A stretch of DNA of 9,131 bases from Candidatus Egerieicola pullicola (GTDB lineage: Bacteria; Bacillota; Clostridia; Oscillospirales; Ruminococcaceae): NCBI GenBank assembly GCA_018712465.1, contig DVGY01000141.1, forward strand, positions 1 through 9,131. Reading direction: 5' to 3'. A model generated the notes under the pieces. It made no database searches and had not been told where the DNA came from. It was given only the letters and a program-made list of their open reading frames with translations. Numbering within the stretch: position 1 is the first letter of the stretch; every line of letters begins with the position of its first letter. Positions 1 through 5,396 of this stretch are shown one piece after another. A program made the translations under genes and the position numbers.

Positions 1-217
1 CCACCGGTTTTATGTGGTGGTGAGCCAGTCTGACGGTTGGGTTTATATCGCTGATGGCAAGCGGCGAAAACTGGAAAAGCCTAAGCGGAAAAACCCCCGG
101 CATTTGGCCAAAACAGCCAGACAGGTGGAGCTGTCCGGTGTGGATACCGATCAAAAATTAAGGCGGTTGTTGTGGGACTACAACAATACCGCGCCTGAAA
201 ACCGGAAAGGGAGGTAA
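1..217 (+). CDS. KOW-type RNA-binding protein (L14e-like), 5' partial
   Basis: This is the C-terminal part of a small basic protein. The reading frame is open from the window edge (first whole codon at base 2, giving HRFYVVVSQSDG) to TAA at 215-217. The GTG codons at 14 and 17 are internal valines, not starts. The segment YIADGKRRKLEKPKRKNPRHL (the lysine/arginine-rich tail of a KOW/L14e-like fold) matches the KOW-domain RNA-binding proteins that Clostridia commonly encode between map and infA. This matches its position here, five bases before infA. The family is thought to bind RNA or ribosomes, but its exact role is not established. Its stop codon lies just after the SD of infA, so the two are probably translationally coupled. 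I infer that secE/map-type genes lie further upstream, outside the window. Confidence 0.85.
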   Translation, partial: HRFYVVVSQSDGWVYIADGKRRKLEKPKRKNPRHLAKTARQVELSGVDTDQKLRRLLWDYNNTAPENRKGR

Positions 218-222
218 ATGCC

Positions 223-441
223 ATGGCGAAAGATGGAGTGATCGAACTGGAGGGCAAAGTGGTGGAAACCCTGCCCAACGCTACCTTTAAGGTGGAGTTG
301 CCCAACGGACATACCATTTTAGCGCATATTTCCGGCAAGCTGCGGATGAACTTCATCCGGATCCTGCCCGGGGATAAGGTAACGGTAGAGATGTCCCCCT
401 ACGATTTGACCAAGGGGCGCATTACCTGGCGCTCGAAGTAA
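223..441 (+). CDS. infA: Translation initiation factor IF-1
   Basis: 72 residues, the standard length for bacterial IF-1, forming a single S1-type OB fold. IF-1 binds the 30S A site with IF-2 and IF-3 during initiation. The start MAKDGVIELEGKVVE, the core NATFKVELPNGHTILAHISGK, and the end MSPYDLTKGRITWRSK are all characteristic. The ATG at 223 is set by a GGGAGG SD at about 209-214, which overlaps the end of the preceding gene. The gene sits directly before rpmJ and rpsM, the usual order in Firmicutes. Nothing is odd about it, and the call is secure. Confidence 0.98.
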   Translation: MAKDGVIELEGKVVETLPNATFKVELPNGHTILAHISGKLRMNFIRILPGDKVTVEMSPYDLTKGRITWRSK

Positions 442-485
442 ACCGCTTTTACACAGTTGAAACCATAATAAGGGGGTAATTTCAG

Positions 486-599
486 ATGAAAGTAAGACCT
501 TCTGTAAAGCCCATGTGCGAAAAGTGCAAGATCATTAAGCGCAAAGGACGCGTGATGGTGATCTGCCAGAACCCGAAGCATAAACAGCGTCAGGGCTAA
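486..599 (+). CDS. rpmJ: 50S ribosomal protein L36
   Basis: 37 residues read directly from the sequence (too short for most ORF lists): MKVRPSVKPMCEKCKIIKRK at the start, ending KHKQRQG, TAA at 597-599. This is the usual L36 length. The zinc-ribbon ligands C11, C14, C27 and H32 are all present, so this is the Zn-binding (C+) form rather than the Zn-free paralogue. L36 binds 23S rRNA in the large subunit. An AGGGGG SD at 471-476 sits nine bases before ATG. The gene lies between infA and rpsM as in most Firmicutes operons. Confidence 0.97.
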   Translation: MKVRPSVKPMCEKCKIIKRKGRVMVICQNPKHKQRQG

Positions 600-645
600 G
601 CGCAGATGAGCGCAACGTTTTATAGTATTTTGGAGGTGCAACAAT

Positions 646-1014
646 ATGGCTCGTATTGCTGGCGTCGACCTGCCCAGAGAAAAGAGAATCGAGATCGGTT
701 TGACTTATATCTACGGCATTGGCCGCAAGTCTGCAGATGACATTCTGGCGGCTACCGGCGTAAATCCGGACACTCGGGTAAAGGACATCACCGAGGACGA
801 TCTGGCTAAGCTGCGCGACTACATTGACAAACATTACGAAGTTGAGGGTGACCTGCGCAGAAGCAACGCCCTGAACATCAAGCGTCTGGTGGAAATCGGG
901 TGCTACCGTGGCCTTCGCCACCGCAAAGGTCTGCCGGTCCGGGGACAGCGTACCAAGACCAACGCTCGTACCCGCAAGGGCCCCAAGAAGACCATTGCCA
1001 ACAAGAAGAAGTAA
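646..1014 (+). CDS. rpsM: 30S ribosomal protein S13
   Basis: 122 residues, a normal length. S13 sits in the head of the 30S subunit, contacts the P-site tRNA and forms the intersubunit bridge with L5. The opening MARIAGVDLPREKRIEIGLT, the helix-two-turn-helix segment YIYGIGRKSADDIL (about residues 21-34), the motif CYRGLRHRKGLPVRGQRTK (about 87-105) and the basic tail ending KKTIANKKK are diagnostic. TTTGGAGGT at about 629-637 gives a strong SD eight bases before the ATG. Its stop codon is embedded in the SD of rpsK, which suggests coupled translation. In E. coli S4 represses this operon at the rpsM leader. The short upstream spacer here (600-645) shows no obvious equivalent pseudoknot to my eye. 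Confidence 0.98.
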   Translation: MARIAGVDLPREKRIEIGLTYIYGIGRKSADDILAATGVNPDTRVKDITEDDLAKLRDYIDKHYEVEGDLRRSNALNIKRLVEIGCYRGLRHRKGLPVRGQRTKTNARTRKGPKKTIANKKK

Positions 1015-1030
1015 GGAGGTATTCTAAGTT

Positions 1031-1435
1031 ATGGCAACGAAAGCAGCTTCTAATAAGAAGCAGATTCGCCGCCGCAAGGTGAGCAAGAACATTGAACGTG
1101 GTGCTGTCCATATCCAGTCTACCTTCAACAACACCATTGTCACCATTACCGACACCCAGGGCAACGCCCTGAGCTGGGCCAGCGCCGGCGAAATGGGATT
1201 CCGTGGTTCCAAGAAGTCCACTCCCTTTGCCGCTCAGACCGCTGCGGAAAAGGCAACCCGTGCCGCCATGGAACACGGTCTGAAGACCGTGGAAGTGTAC
1301 GTCAAGGGCCCCGGTTCCGGACGGGAAGCCGCCATCCGTGCGTTGCAGGCCTGCGGACTGGAAGTCACCCTGATTAAGGACGTGACCCCCATTCCTCACA
1401 ACGGCTGCCGCCCGCCCAAGAGAAGACGTGTCTAA
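1031..1435 (+). CDS. rpsK: 30S ribosomal protein S11
   Basis: 134 residues, a normal length. S11 lies on the platform of the 30S subunit near the mRNA exit side, with S18 and S21. Recognisable segments are HIQSTFNNTIVTITDTQGNA (residues about 27-46), ASAGEMGFRGSKKSTPFAAQ (about 50-69), VKGPGSGREAAIRAL and the C-terminal PHNGCRPPKRRRV, with the conserved Asn-Gly pair. The SD AAGGAGGT (1013-1020) shares bases with the rpsM stop codon, and spacing to ATG is ten bases. It is followed 17 bases later by rpsD. An alternative frame on the opposite strand is a shadow. Confidence 0.98.
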   Translation: MATKAASNKKQIRRRKVSKNIERGAVHIQSTFNNTIVTITDTQGNALSWASAGEMGFRGSKKSTPFAAQTAAEKATRAAMEHGLKTVEVYVKGPGSGREAAIRALQACGLEVTLIKDVTPIPHNGCRPPKRRRV

Positions 1436-1452
1436 GTTAGGAGGCTAATGAA

Positions 1453-2046
1453 GTGGCTAGAGATAGACAACCCATTTTGAAGAAATGCAAAGCGCTGGGC
1501 ATCGACCCCGCTGTGATGGGCGTCAATAAGAACACCAAGCGCAATCCCAAGCCCAACCGCCGGAAGGTTAGCGAATACGGCATTCAGCTCAACGAAAAGC
1601 AGAAGCTGCGCTTTATCTACGGCATCTTGGAAAAGCAGTTTGCCCATTACTTTGAATTGGCAGAGAAGAGCAATGGACAGACCGGTGAAGTGTTGCTGCA
1701 GCTGTGCGAGTGCCGGCTGGACAACGTTGTGTTCCGTCTGGGCCTGGCATCTACCCGCCGGGAAGCTCGTCAGATGGTAGTGCACAATCATTTCACCTTA
1801 AACGGCAAAAAGGTCAACGTTCCTTCCCTCCAGGTGAAGGTTGGCGACGTGATCGGCGTCACCGAAAAGACCCGGGGCAGCGACAAGATGAAAGCGATTC
1901 GCGAAACCCGTGGCGCAGTTCCGGTTCCCAAATGGCTGGATATGGACAAAGACAAGCTGGAAGGCAAAGTGGTTGCCCTGCCCACCAAGGAAGATCTGGA
2001 CTTTGAGGTTGATGAGCTGCTCATCGTGGAATACTACTCCAAATAA
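1453..2046 (+). CDS. rpsD: 30S ribosomal protein S4 (GTG start)
   Basis: 197 residues, the usual length for S4, a primary 16S rRNA-binding protein at the mRNA entry channel. The S4 RNA-binding domain runs from about residue 88 (RLDNVVFRLGLASTRREARQ) to about 150, and the protein ends DELLIVEYYSK as expected. The start is GTG at 1453, eight bases after TTAGGAGG (1437-1444). An ATG at 1448 is only three bases from that SD, is out of frame and soon reaches a stop. The N-terminus (MARDRQPILKKCKALGIDPA) has only one Cys, so this is the Zn-free form. It resembles the version I associate with Ruminococcaceae rather than that of Bacillus. In E. coli S4 autoregulates its operon by binding mRNA; whether this one does is unknown. 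The gene is between rpsK and rpoA, whereas in Bacillus subtilis rpsD is elsewhere. Confidence 0.97.
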   Translation: MARDRQPILKKCKALGIDPAVMGVNKNTKRNPKPNRRKVSEYGIQLNEKQKLRFIYGILEKQFAHYFELAEKSNGQTGEVLLQLCECRLDNVVFRLGLASTRREARQMVVHNHFTLNGKKVNVPSLQVKVGDVIGVTEKTRGSDKMKAIRETRGAVPVPKWLDMDKDKLEGKVVALPTKEDLDFEVDELLIVEYYSK

Positions 2047-2050
2047 TCAG

Positions 2051-2086
2051 CCGGCGTTTCCCGGAATCTTAAATTCCGGGTACCGG
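2051..2086 (+). other. Hairpin in the rpsD-rpoA spacer, not a terminator
   Basis: CCCGGAAT (2060-2067) and ATTCCGGG (2073-2080) form a perfect 8-bp stem with a CTTAA loop. CCGG at 2051-2054 and 2083-2086 can extend it across an asymmetric internal loop. No T-run follows, so it is not a standard intrinsic terminator. The 122-base spacer is the longest in the ribosomal operon. The hairpin could be an RNA processing or stabilising element, or a regulatory site for rpoA translation. The structure is seen in the sequence; its function is inference. Confidence 0.55.
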
Positions 2087-2168
2087 TTTCGGCAGATGGG
2101 AGTAGCAGCCTAACCATGAGGAATGTACAACCGCAAAGAAACTTTTTCCGTGTTTTAGGAGGGTTTAG

Positions 2169-3119
2169 ATGTTAGGAATTGTGAAACCGAAACTCGAGAT
2201 CGAAAAGCCGAGCAGCGACGGCAGCTACGCAAAATTCGTTGTGGAGCCCCTGGAACGGGGTATGGGCATTACACTGGGCAACAGCCTGCGGCGTGTCCTG
2301 TTGTCCTCCCTTCAGGGCGTTGCCGTGACCTCGATTAAGATTGACGGCGTTCAGCACGAATTTTCCACCATCCCCGGTGTCAAGGAGGATGTAACGGAAA
2401 TCGTTCTCAACATCAAAAGTCTGACTGCCAAAATCTCCGGCGAATCCCCCAAGACCCTCTATATTGAAGAGGAAGGCCCCAAGCAGGTAACCGCCAGCGA
2501 TATCAAAACCGATTCTGAGGTGGAGATTCTCAACGGCGACCTGCATATTGCCACCCTGGAGGAAGGCGCCAAGCTCTACATGGAAGTGACCATCGACAAG
2601 GGCAGAGGCTATGTTCCGGCAGAGCGCAACAAGCAAAACCAGAACATCATCGGCATTATTCCGGTGGACAGCATCTACACCCCGGTTTTGAAGGTCAACT
2701 ACACGGTGGAAAACACCCGTGTGGAGCAGATCACCGACTATGACCGGCTGAACCTGGAAGTCTGGACGGATGGCACCATTTCCGCAAAGGAAGCGGTCTC
2801 CCTGGCGGCCAAGGTTCTGAATGAGCACCTTAGTCTTTTCGTCAACCTCTCTGAAGAGGCGGCAAGCGCCGAAATCATGGTAGAGAAAGACGATAAAGAC
2901 AGTGAAAAAATGCTGGAGATGACTATTGAGGATCTTGACCTGTCTGTCCGGAGCTTCAACTGCTTGAAGCGGGCAGGCATCAATACCGTGGGTGATTTGA
3001 AGAACAAGTCATTGGAAGACATGATGAAAGTACGGAACCTGGGCAAGAAGAGCCTGGAGGAAGTCAAGAAGAAACTGAGTTCCCTGGGCTTGAGTCTGAA
3101 TTTTGAGGACGAGCAGTAA
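2169..3119 (+). CDS. rpoA: DNA-directed RNA polymerase subunit alpha
   Basis: 316 residues, a normal length. Alpha dimerises to start RNA polymerase assembly, and its C-terminal domain contacts UP elements and activators. The N-terminal domain (about 1-228) includes RGMGITLGNSLRRVLLSSL (residues 30-48), the family signature, and NLEVWTDGTISAKEAV. A charged linker (about 229-247, rich in E, K and D) leads to the C-terminal helix-hairpin-helix domain (about 250-310). There, R261, N264, C265, G292, K294 and S295 correspond to the DNA-contact residues of E. coli R265, N268, C269, G296, K298 and S299, so UP-element recognition should be intact. The SD AGGAGGG (2157-2163) is five bases before ATG. 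The spacer to rpsD holds a hairpin (see that entry). Confidence 0.98.
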   Translation: MLGIVKPKLEIEKPSSDGSYAKFVVEPLERGMGITLGNSLRRVLLSSLQGVAVTSIKIDGVQHEFSTIPGVKEDVTEIVLNIKSLTAKISGESPKTLYIEEEGPKQVTASDIKTDSEVEILNGDLHIATLEEGAKLYMEVTIDKGRGYVPAERNKQNQNIIGIIPVDSIYTPVLKVNYTVENTRVEQITDYDRLNLEVWTDGTISAKEAVSLAAKVLNEHLSLFVNLSEEAASAEIMVEKDDKDSEKMLEMTIEDLDLSVRSFNCLKRAGINTVGDLKNKSLEDMMKVRNLGKKSLEEVKKKLSSLGLSLNFEDEQ

Positions 3120-3160
3120 GGTCTCACCCACACCATTTTATCAGTAAGGAGTGACTTGCA

Positions 3161-3493
3161 ATGAGAAAACTGGGCAGAGCGACCGACGTCCGCCGGGCGA
3201 TGCTCCGCGGCCTGGTGACCTATCTGCTGGAAAACGGCAGAATTGAAACCACCGTCAGCCGTGCCAAGGAGGTTCAGGCGATTGCCGAGAAGATGATTAC
3301 CCTGGGCAAAACCAACGATCTCCATTCTAAGCGTCAGGCGCTGGCCTACATCACCAAAGAGGGCGTTGTCAAGAAGCTGTTTGACGAAATCAGCCCCAAA
3401 TATGCCGACGTAAAGGGCGGCTATACCAGAATCGTGAAGATCGGTCCCCGTCGGGGCGACGCCGCTGAAATGGCGATTTTGGAATTGGTGTAA
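3161..3493 (+). CDS. rplQ: 50S ribosomal protein L17
   Basis: 110 residues, slightly shorter at the N-terminus than many L17 proteins, which start with a few extra residues before RKLGR. Here it begins MRKLGRATDVRRAMLRGLVT. An in-frame TGA at 3152-3154 rules out any upstream extension, and the SD AAGGAG (3146-3151) sits nine bases before ATG, so the start is firm. L17 lies at the peptide exit tunnel side of the 50S subunit. The motif RIETTVSRAKEVQAIAEKMI (about residues 27-46) and the end YTRIVKIGPRRGDAAEMAIL are typical. Translation ends with a tandem TAA-TAG (3491-3496). The ecf transporter/truA/rplM/rpsI genes that often follow rplQ in Firmicutes are absent here; a tRNA gene follows instead. 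Confidence 0.97.
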   Translation: MRKLGRATDVRRAMLRGLVTYLLENGRIETTVSRAKEVQAIAEKMITLGKTNDLHSKRQALAYITKEGVVKKLFDEISPKYADVKGGYTRIVKIGPRRGDAAEMAILELV

Positions 3494-3505
3494 TAGTGCT
3501 TTTCA

Positions 3506-3545
3506 GGAAAAGATTGTCCTTCGGGGTGATCTTTTCCTTCGTTGT
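3506..3545 (+). terminator. Terminator-like C(UUCG)G hairpin after rplQ
   Basis: GGAAAAGAT (3506-3514) pairs perfectly with ATCTTTTCC (3529-3537). Inside it, three G-T wobbles and two C-G pairs lead to a C(TTCG)G tetraloop, giving a 14-bp stem. The following bases, TTCGTTGT, form only a weak U-tract. The hairpin lies 12 bases after the rplQ stop and ends six bases before the tRNA 5' end. It may be a leaky terminator, a 3'-end stabiliser or a processing site. Partial read-through into the tRNA is likely, since no separate tRNA promoter is visible. Confidence 0.65.
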
Positions 3546-3620
3546 CCCCGTAGCTCAGTTGGATAGAGCGACCGCCTCCTAAGCGGTAGGCCGGAGGTTC
3601 AAATCCTCTCGAGGACGCCA
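3544..3620 (+). tRNA. tRNA-Arg, anticodon CCU (reads AGG)
   Basis: A full cloverleaf can be drawn. Acceptor: GTCCCCG (3544-3550) with CGAGGAC (3610-3616). D arm: GCTC/GAGC with loop AGTTGGATA. Anticodon stem: ACCGC/GCGGT with loop CTCCTAA, so the anticodon is CCT (3578-3580). Variable loop: AGGCC. T arm: GGAGG/CCTCT with loop TTCAAAT. Discriminator G3617 and encoded CCA 3618-3620. The acceptor stem has one mismatch, C5:A68 (C3548 opposite A3612), where a T:A pair would be expected. The GAGGAC/GCCA 3' side and the loops are otherwise those of a normal tRNA-Arg(CCU). It decodes the rare codon AGG. Confidence 0.93.
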
Positions 3621-3621
3621 G

Positions 3622-3665
3622 AAAGGTCTCGACACGTTTTTATCGTGCCGGGGCTTTTCTTTTTT
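3622..3665 (+). terminator. Intrinsic terminator after tRNA-Arg
   Basis: The arm AAAGGTCTCGACACG (3622-3636) pairs with CGTGCCGGGGCTTTT (3644-3658) across a TTTTTAT loop. The stem has one A:C mismatch and three G-T wobbles. CTTTTTT (3659-3665) follows, a good U-tract. It begins one base after the encoded CCA, so it ends the tRNA transcript and probably the whole ribosomal operon. Confidence 0.8.
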
Positions 3666-3682
3666 GTCAGTATTGTGATTTG

Positions 3683-3717
3683 TTGGTGCTGTAGTGATTG
3701 CGGCACCAGATGTTTTT
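3683..3717 (+). terminator. Possible second (backup) terminator
   Basis: TGGTGC (3684-3689) pairs with GCACCA (3703-3708), extended inward by a wobble and a G-C pair (3690-3691 with 3701-3702). Five Ts follow at 3713-3717, separated from the stem by GATG. The gap before the T-run weakens the call. It stands about 20 bases after the main terminator, so it may act as a tandem backup, or be chance. Confidence 0.35.
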
Positions 3718-3817
3718 GTGAGTAAATAACTCTTAGAAAGCAACAGTTGGAGTGGGCTTGGAAGAATTGTTTCAAACTCACCGGAAAATCGGACTTTTGA
3801 TTCCCTATGGATTGTTG

Positions 3818-3848
3818 TTCTATTTCGGTTTACGAAACTAAAATAGAA
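3818..3848. promoter_or_regulatory. Long imperfect dyad upstream of the GH3 promoter
   Basis: The rest of the gene-free stretch 3667-3941 is AT-rich, with no credible ORF. Within it, TTCTATTT (3818-3825) is the exact reverse complement of AAATAGAA (3841-3848), and inside these GTTT (3828-3831) matches AAAC (3835-3838). The result is a 31-base dyad with 12 paired positions per arm set, interrupted by a 2x2 mismatch and a three-base centre. It lies about 60-90 bases upstream of the likely -10 box and no T-run follows. It could be an operator for a dimeric regulator or an RNA hairpin; the former is my inference. Confidence 0.4.
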
Positions 3849-3903
3849 GGTTGTCTTTTGCCCAAAACTCCTGTTGCTTTCTCTATGCAAACCGACAGGA
3901 ATA

Positions 3904-3912
3904 TGGTATACT
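3904..3912 (+). promoter_or_regulatory. Extended -10 promoter for the GH3 unit
   Basis: TGGTATACT (3904-3912) gives an extended -10 (TG, one base, TATACT). The hexamer at the expected -35 place (3884-3889, TATGCA) is poor, which is typical for extended -10 promoters. Transcription would start near 3919, about 23 bases before the ATG at 3942, leaving just room for the SD. Confidence 0.5.
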
Positions 3913-3941
3913 GTTTTTAATTTAACGGAAGGAGGATAGAG

Positions 3942-5372
3942 ATGGGAAAGGGTAAAAAAAGGAACCGGCCTCGCGCTGTGGTCCCTGTGGTAATTAGTGT
4001 TGTTTTGCTGCTGGTTATTGCTGGGGCTGCGGTGTGGTTGTTGCAGCAAAACCACGAAGAAGAGGCGTCGACCAATCTTTCTGCTTCACAAGAGCAGCAG
4101 CTTTCCGGCACCGTATACGACGGCACTATGAATACCATCGCGGTGGAGGATGGGAATGAGCAGGTTTATTATTTTGACCTGCAAAATGTTCCGCTCACTA
4201 CCGGCAGCACTGGAATTGGCATTGGAAATCCGGTAACGGTATATTATCAAGGGATGTTGGATGTCGGTCAGGAGCTGCAGTCGGTGGAAATTCTCAGGAT
4301 TGAGGTCCAGGATGCACCACAATCTGTCCCGGTACCGGAACCTGCTGCACCAACCTTGGAGGATCAGGCCCAGGAAATTCTAGACGGGATGACTTTAGAG
4401 GAAAAGGTGGGGCAGATGTTTCTGGTGCGTTGCCCGGATAGCAACGCTGTAGCCAAAGTGTCCCAATATCATTTGGGCGGGTACATCCTTTTTGGCCGGG
4501 ATTTTGAAAGCAGCACCCCGGAACAAATTACCCAGACCATCGCTTCCTATCAGGCGAATGCTCAGATTCCTCTGTTTATCGGAGTGGATGAAGAAGGGGG
4601 CACGGTGAATCGAGTCAGCCGGTATTCCCAGTACCGCAGTCAGCCTTTTGCATCGCCGCAACAGTTGTTTGCGCAAGGAGGCCTTTCTGCCATTCAGCAG
4701 GATACGGTGGAGAAATGCCAATTTTTGTCGCAATACGGCATCAACATGAATTTTGCCCCGGTGTGTGATGTTACCACCAACTCCAACGCCTTTATGTATC
4801 CACGGGCGTTTGGACAGGACGGGGAGCATACTGCGGCCTATGTGTCCACCGTGGTGCGGGCTATGGAGGAGCAGGGAATGTGCAGCGTGCTGAAGCACTT
4901 TCCCGGTTACGGCAGCAATGGGGATACCCACACTTCTATGATAACTGACAACCGTTCGCTGGAGAGTTTTGAGCAATCAGATTTTCTGCCGTTCCGATCC
5001 GGTATTCAGGCTGGTGGAAATGTGGTGCTGGTGAGTCACAATATTGTCACCGCCATGGATCCCAACCGCCCTGCTTCTCTGTCTCCGGAAGTCCATCGAA
5101 TCCTCCGAGAAGAACTGGGATTTGATGGGGTGGTGATTACCGACGACCTTTACATGGAAGGGGTGCGGCAGTACGCTGCGGACGATCAAGTGGCAGTTCA
5201 GGCAGTGCTGGCAGGAAATGACTTGCTTTGCTGTACGGATTTTGAAGTGCAGTACCCAGCAGTGTTGGAGGCAGCCCAATCCGGCGCAATTTCTCAGGAG
5301 CAGATCGACCAGTCGGTGCTGCGGATTCTATTATTAAAGTTGGAGAAGGGGATTCTAACCCCAGAAGCATAA
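3942..5372 (+). CDS. Membrane-anchored GH3 beta-N-acetylhexosaminidase-like protein
   Basis: 476 residues. A basic tail (MGKGKKRNRPR) and a hydrophobic segment (about 12-34) form an uncleaved signal anchor, with no lipobox Cys, so the enzyme should face outside the membrane. Residues about 50-122 form a small beta-rich module I cannot assign. A Pro/Ala/Glu linker (about 125-138) leads to the GH3 catalytic barrel (about 139-472). NagZ-type landmarks are VDEEGGTVNRV (215-225), KHFPGYGSNGDTH (318-330) with the Asp-x-His acid/base pair D328/H330, and nucleophile D401 in ITDDLYM. The family cleaves terminal beta-linked GlcNAc, in Bacillus from muropeptides; a cell-wall substrate here is inference. 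The loop has Tyr323 where NagZ has His (KHFPGHG) and is one residue shorter. ATG 3942 follows GGAAGGAGG (3927-3935) by six bases. The next gene starts 24 bases after its stop, so they probably share a transcript. Confidence 0.88.
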   Translation: MGKGKKRNRPRAVVPVVISVVLLLVIAGAAVWLLQQNHEEEASTNLSASQEQQLSGTVYDGTMNTIAVEDGNEQVYYFDLQNVPLTTGSTGIGIGNPVTVYYQGMLDVGQELQSVEILRIEVQDAPQSVPVPEPAAPTLEDQAQEILDGMTLEEKVGQMFLVRCPDSNAVAKVSQYHLGGYILFGRDFESSTPEQITQTIASYQANAQIPLFIGVDEEGGTVNRVSRYSQYRSQPFASPQQLFAQGGLSAIQQDTVEKCQFLSQYGINMNFAPVCDVTTNSNAFMYPRAFGQDGEHTAAYVSTVVRAMEEQGMCSVLKHFPGYGSNGDTHTSMITDNRSLESFEQSDFLPFRSGIQAGGNVVLVSHNIVTAMDPNRPASLSPEVHRILREELGFDGVVITDDLYMEGVRQYAADDQVAVQAVLAGNDLLCCTDFEVQYPAVLEAAQSGAISQEQIDQSVLRILLLKLEKGILTPEA

Positions 5373-5396
5373 ATTGAACGATAAGGAGAAAGACAG

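Noticed and set aside
14..217. GTG 14 as a true start of the first gene
   Set aside because: The frame stays open to the window edge and the preceding residues HRFY fit the KOW family; no SD is visible, so the gene is simply truncated by the window.
878..1399. Reverse-strand ORF of 173 aa over rpsM/rpsK
   Set aside because: Shadow frame opposite two ribosomal protein genes.
1448..1480. ATG at 1448 as the start of rpsD
   Set aside because: It is out of frame, three bases from the SD, and reaches a stop within about 11 codons; GTG 1453 gives the full S4 protein.
2172..2828. Reverse-strand ORF of 218 aa over rpoA
   Set aside because: Shadow of the strongly supported rpoA frame; no SD or family resemblance.
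3579..4055. Reverse-strand ORF of 158 aa ending in RPREDLNLRPTA
   Set aside because: It reads through the antisense of the tRNA-Arg gene; the PREDLNLRP string is a well-known false protein made from antisense tRNA. It also overlaps terminators and the GH3 promoter.
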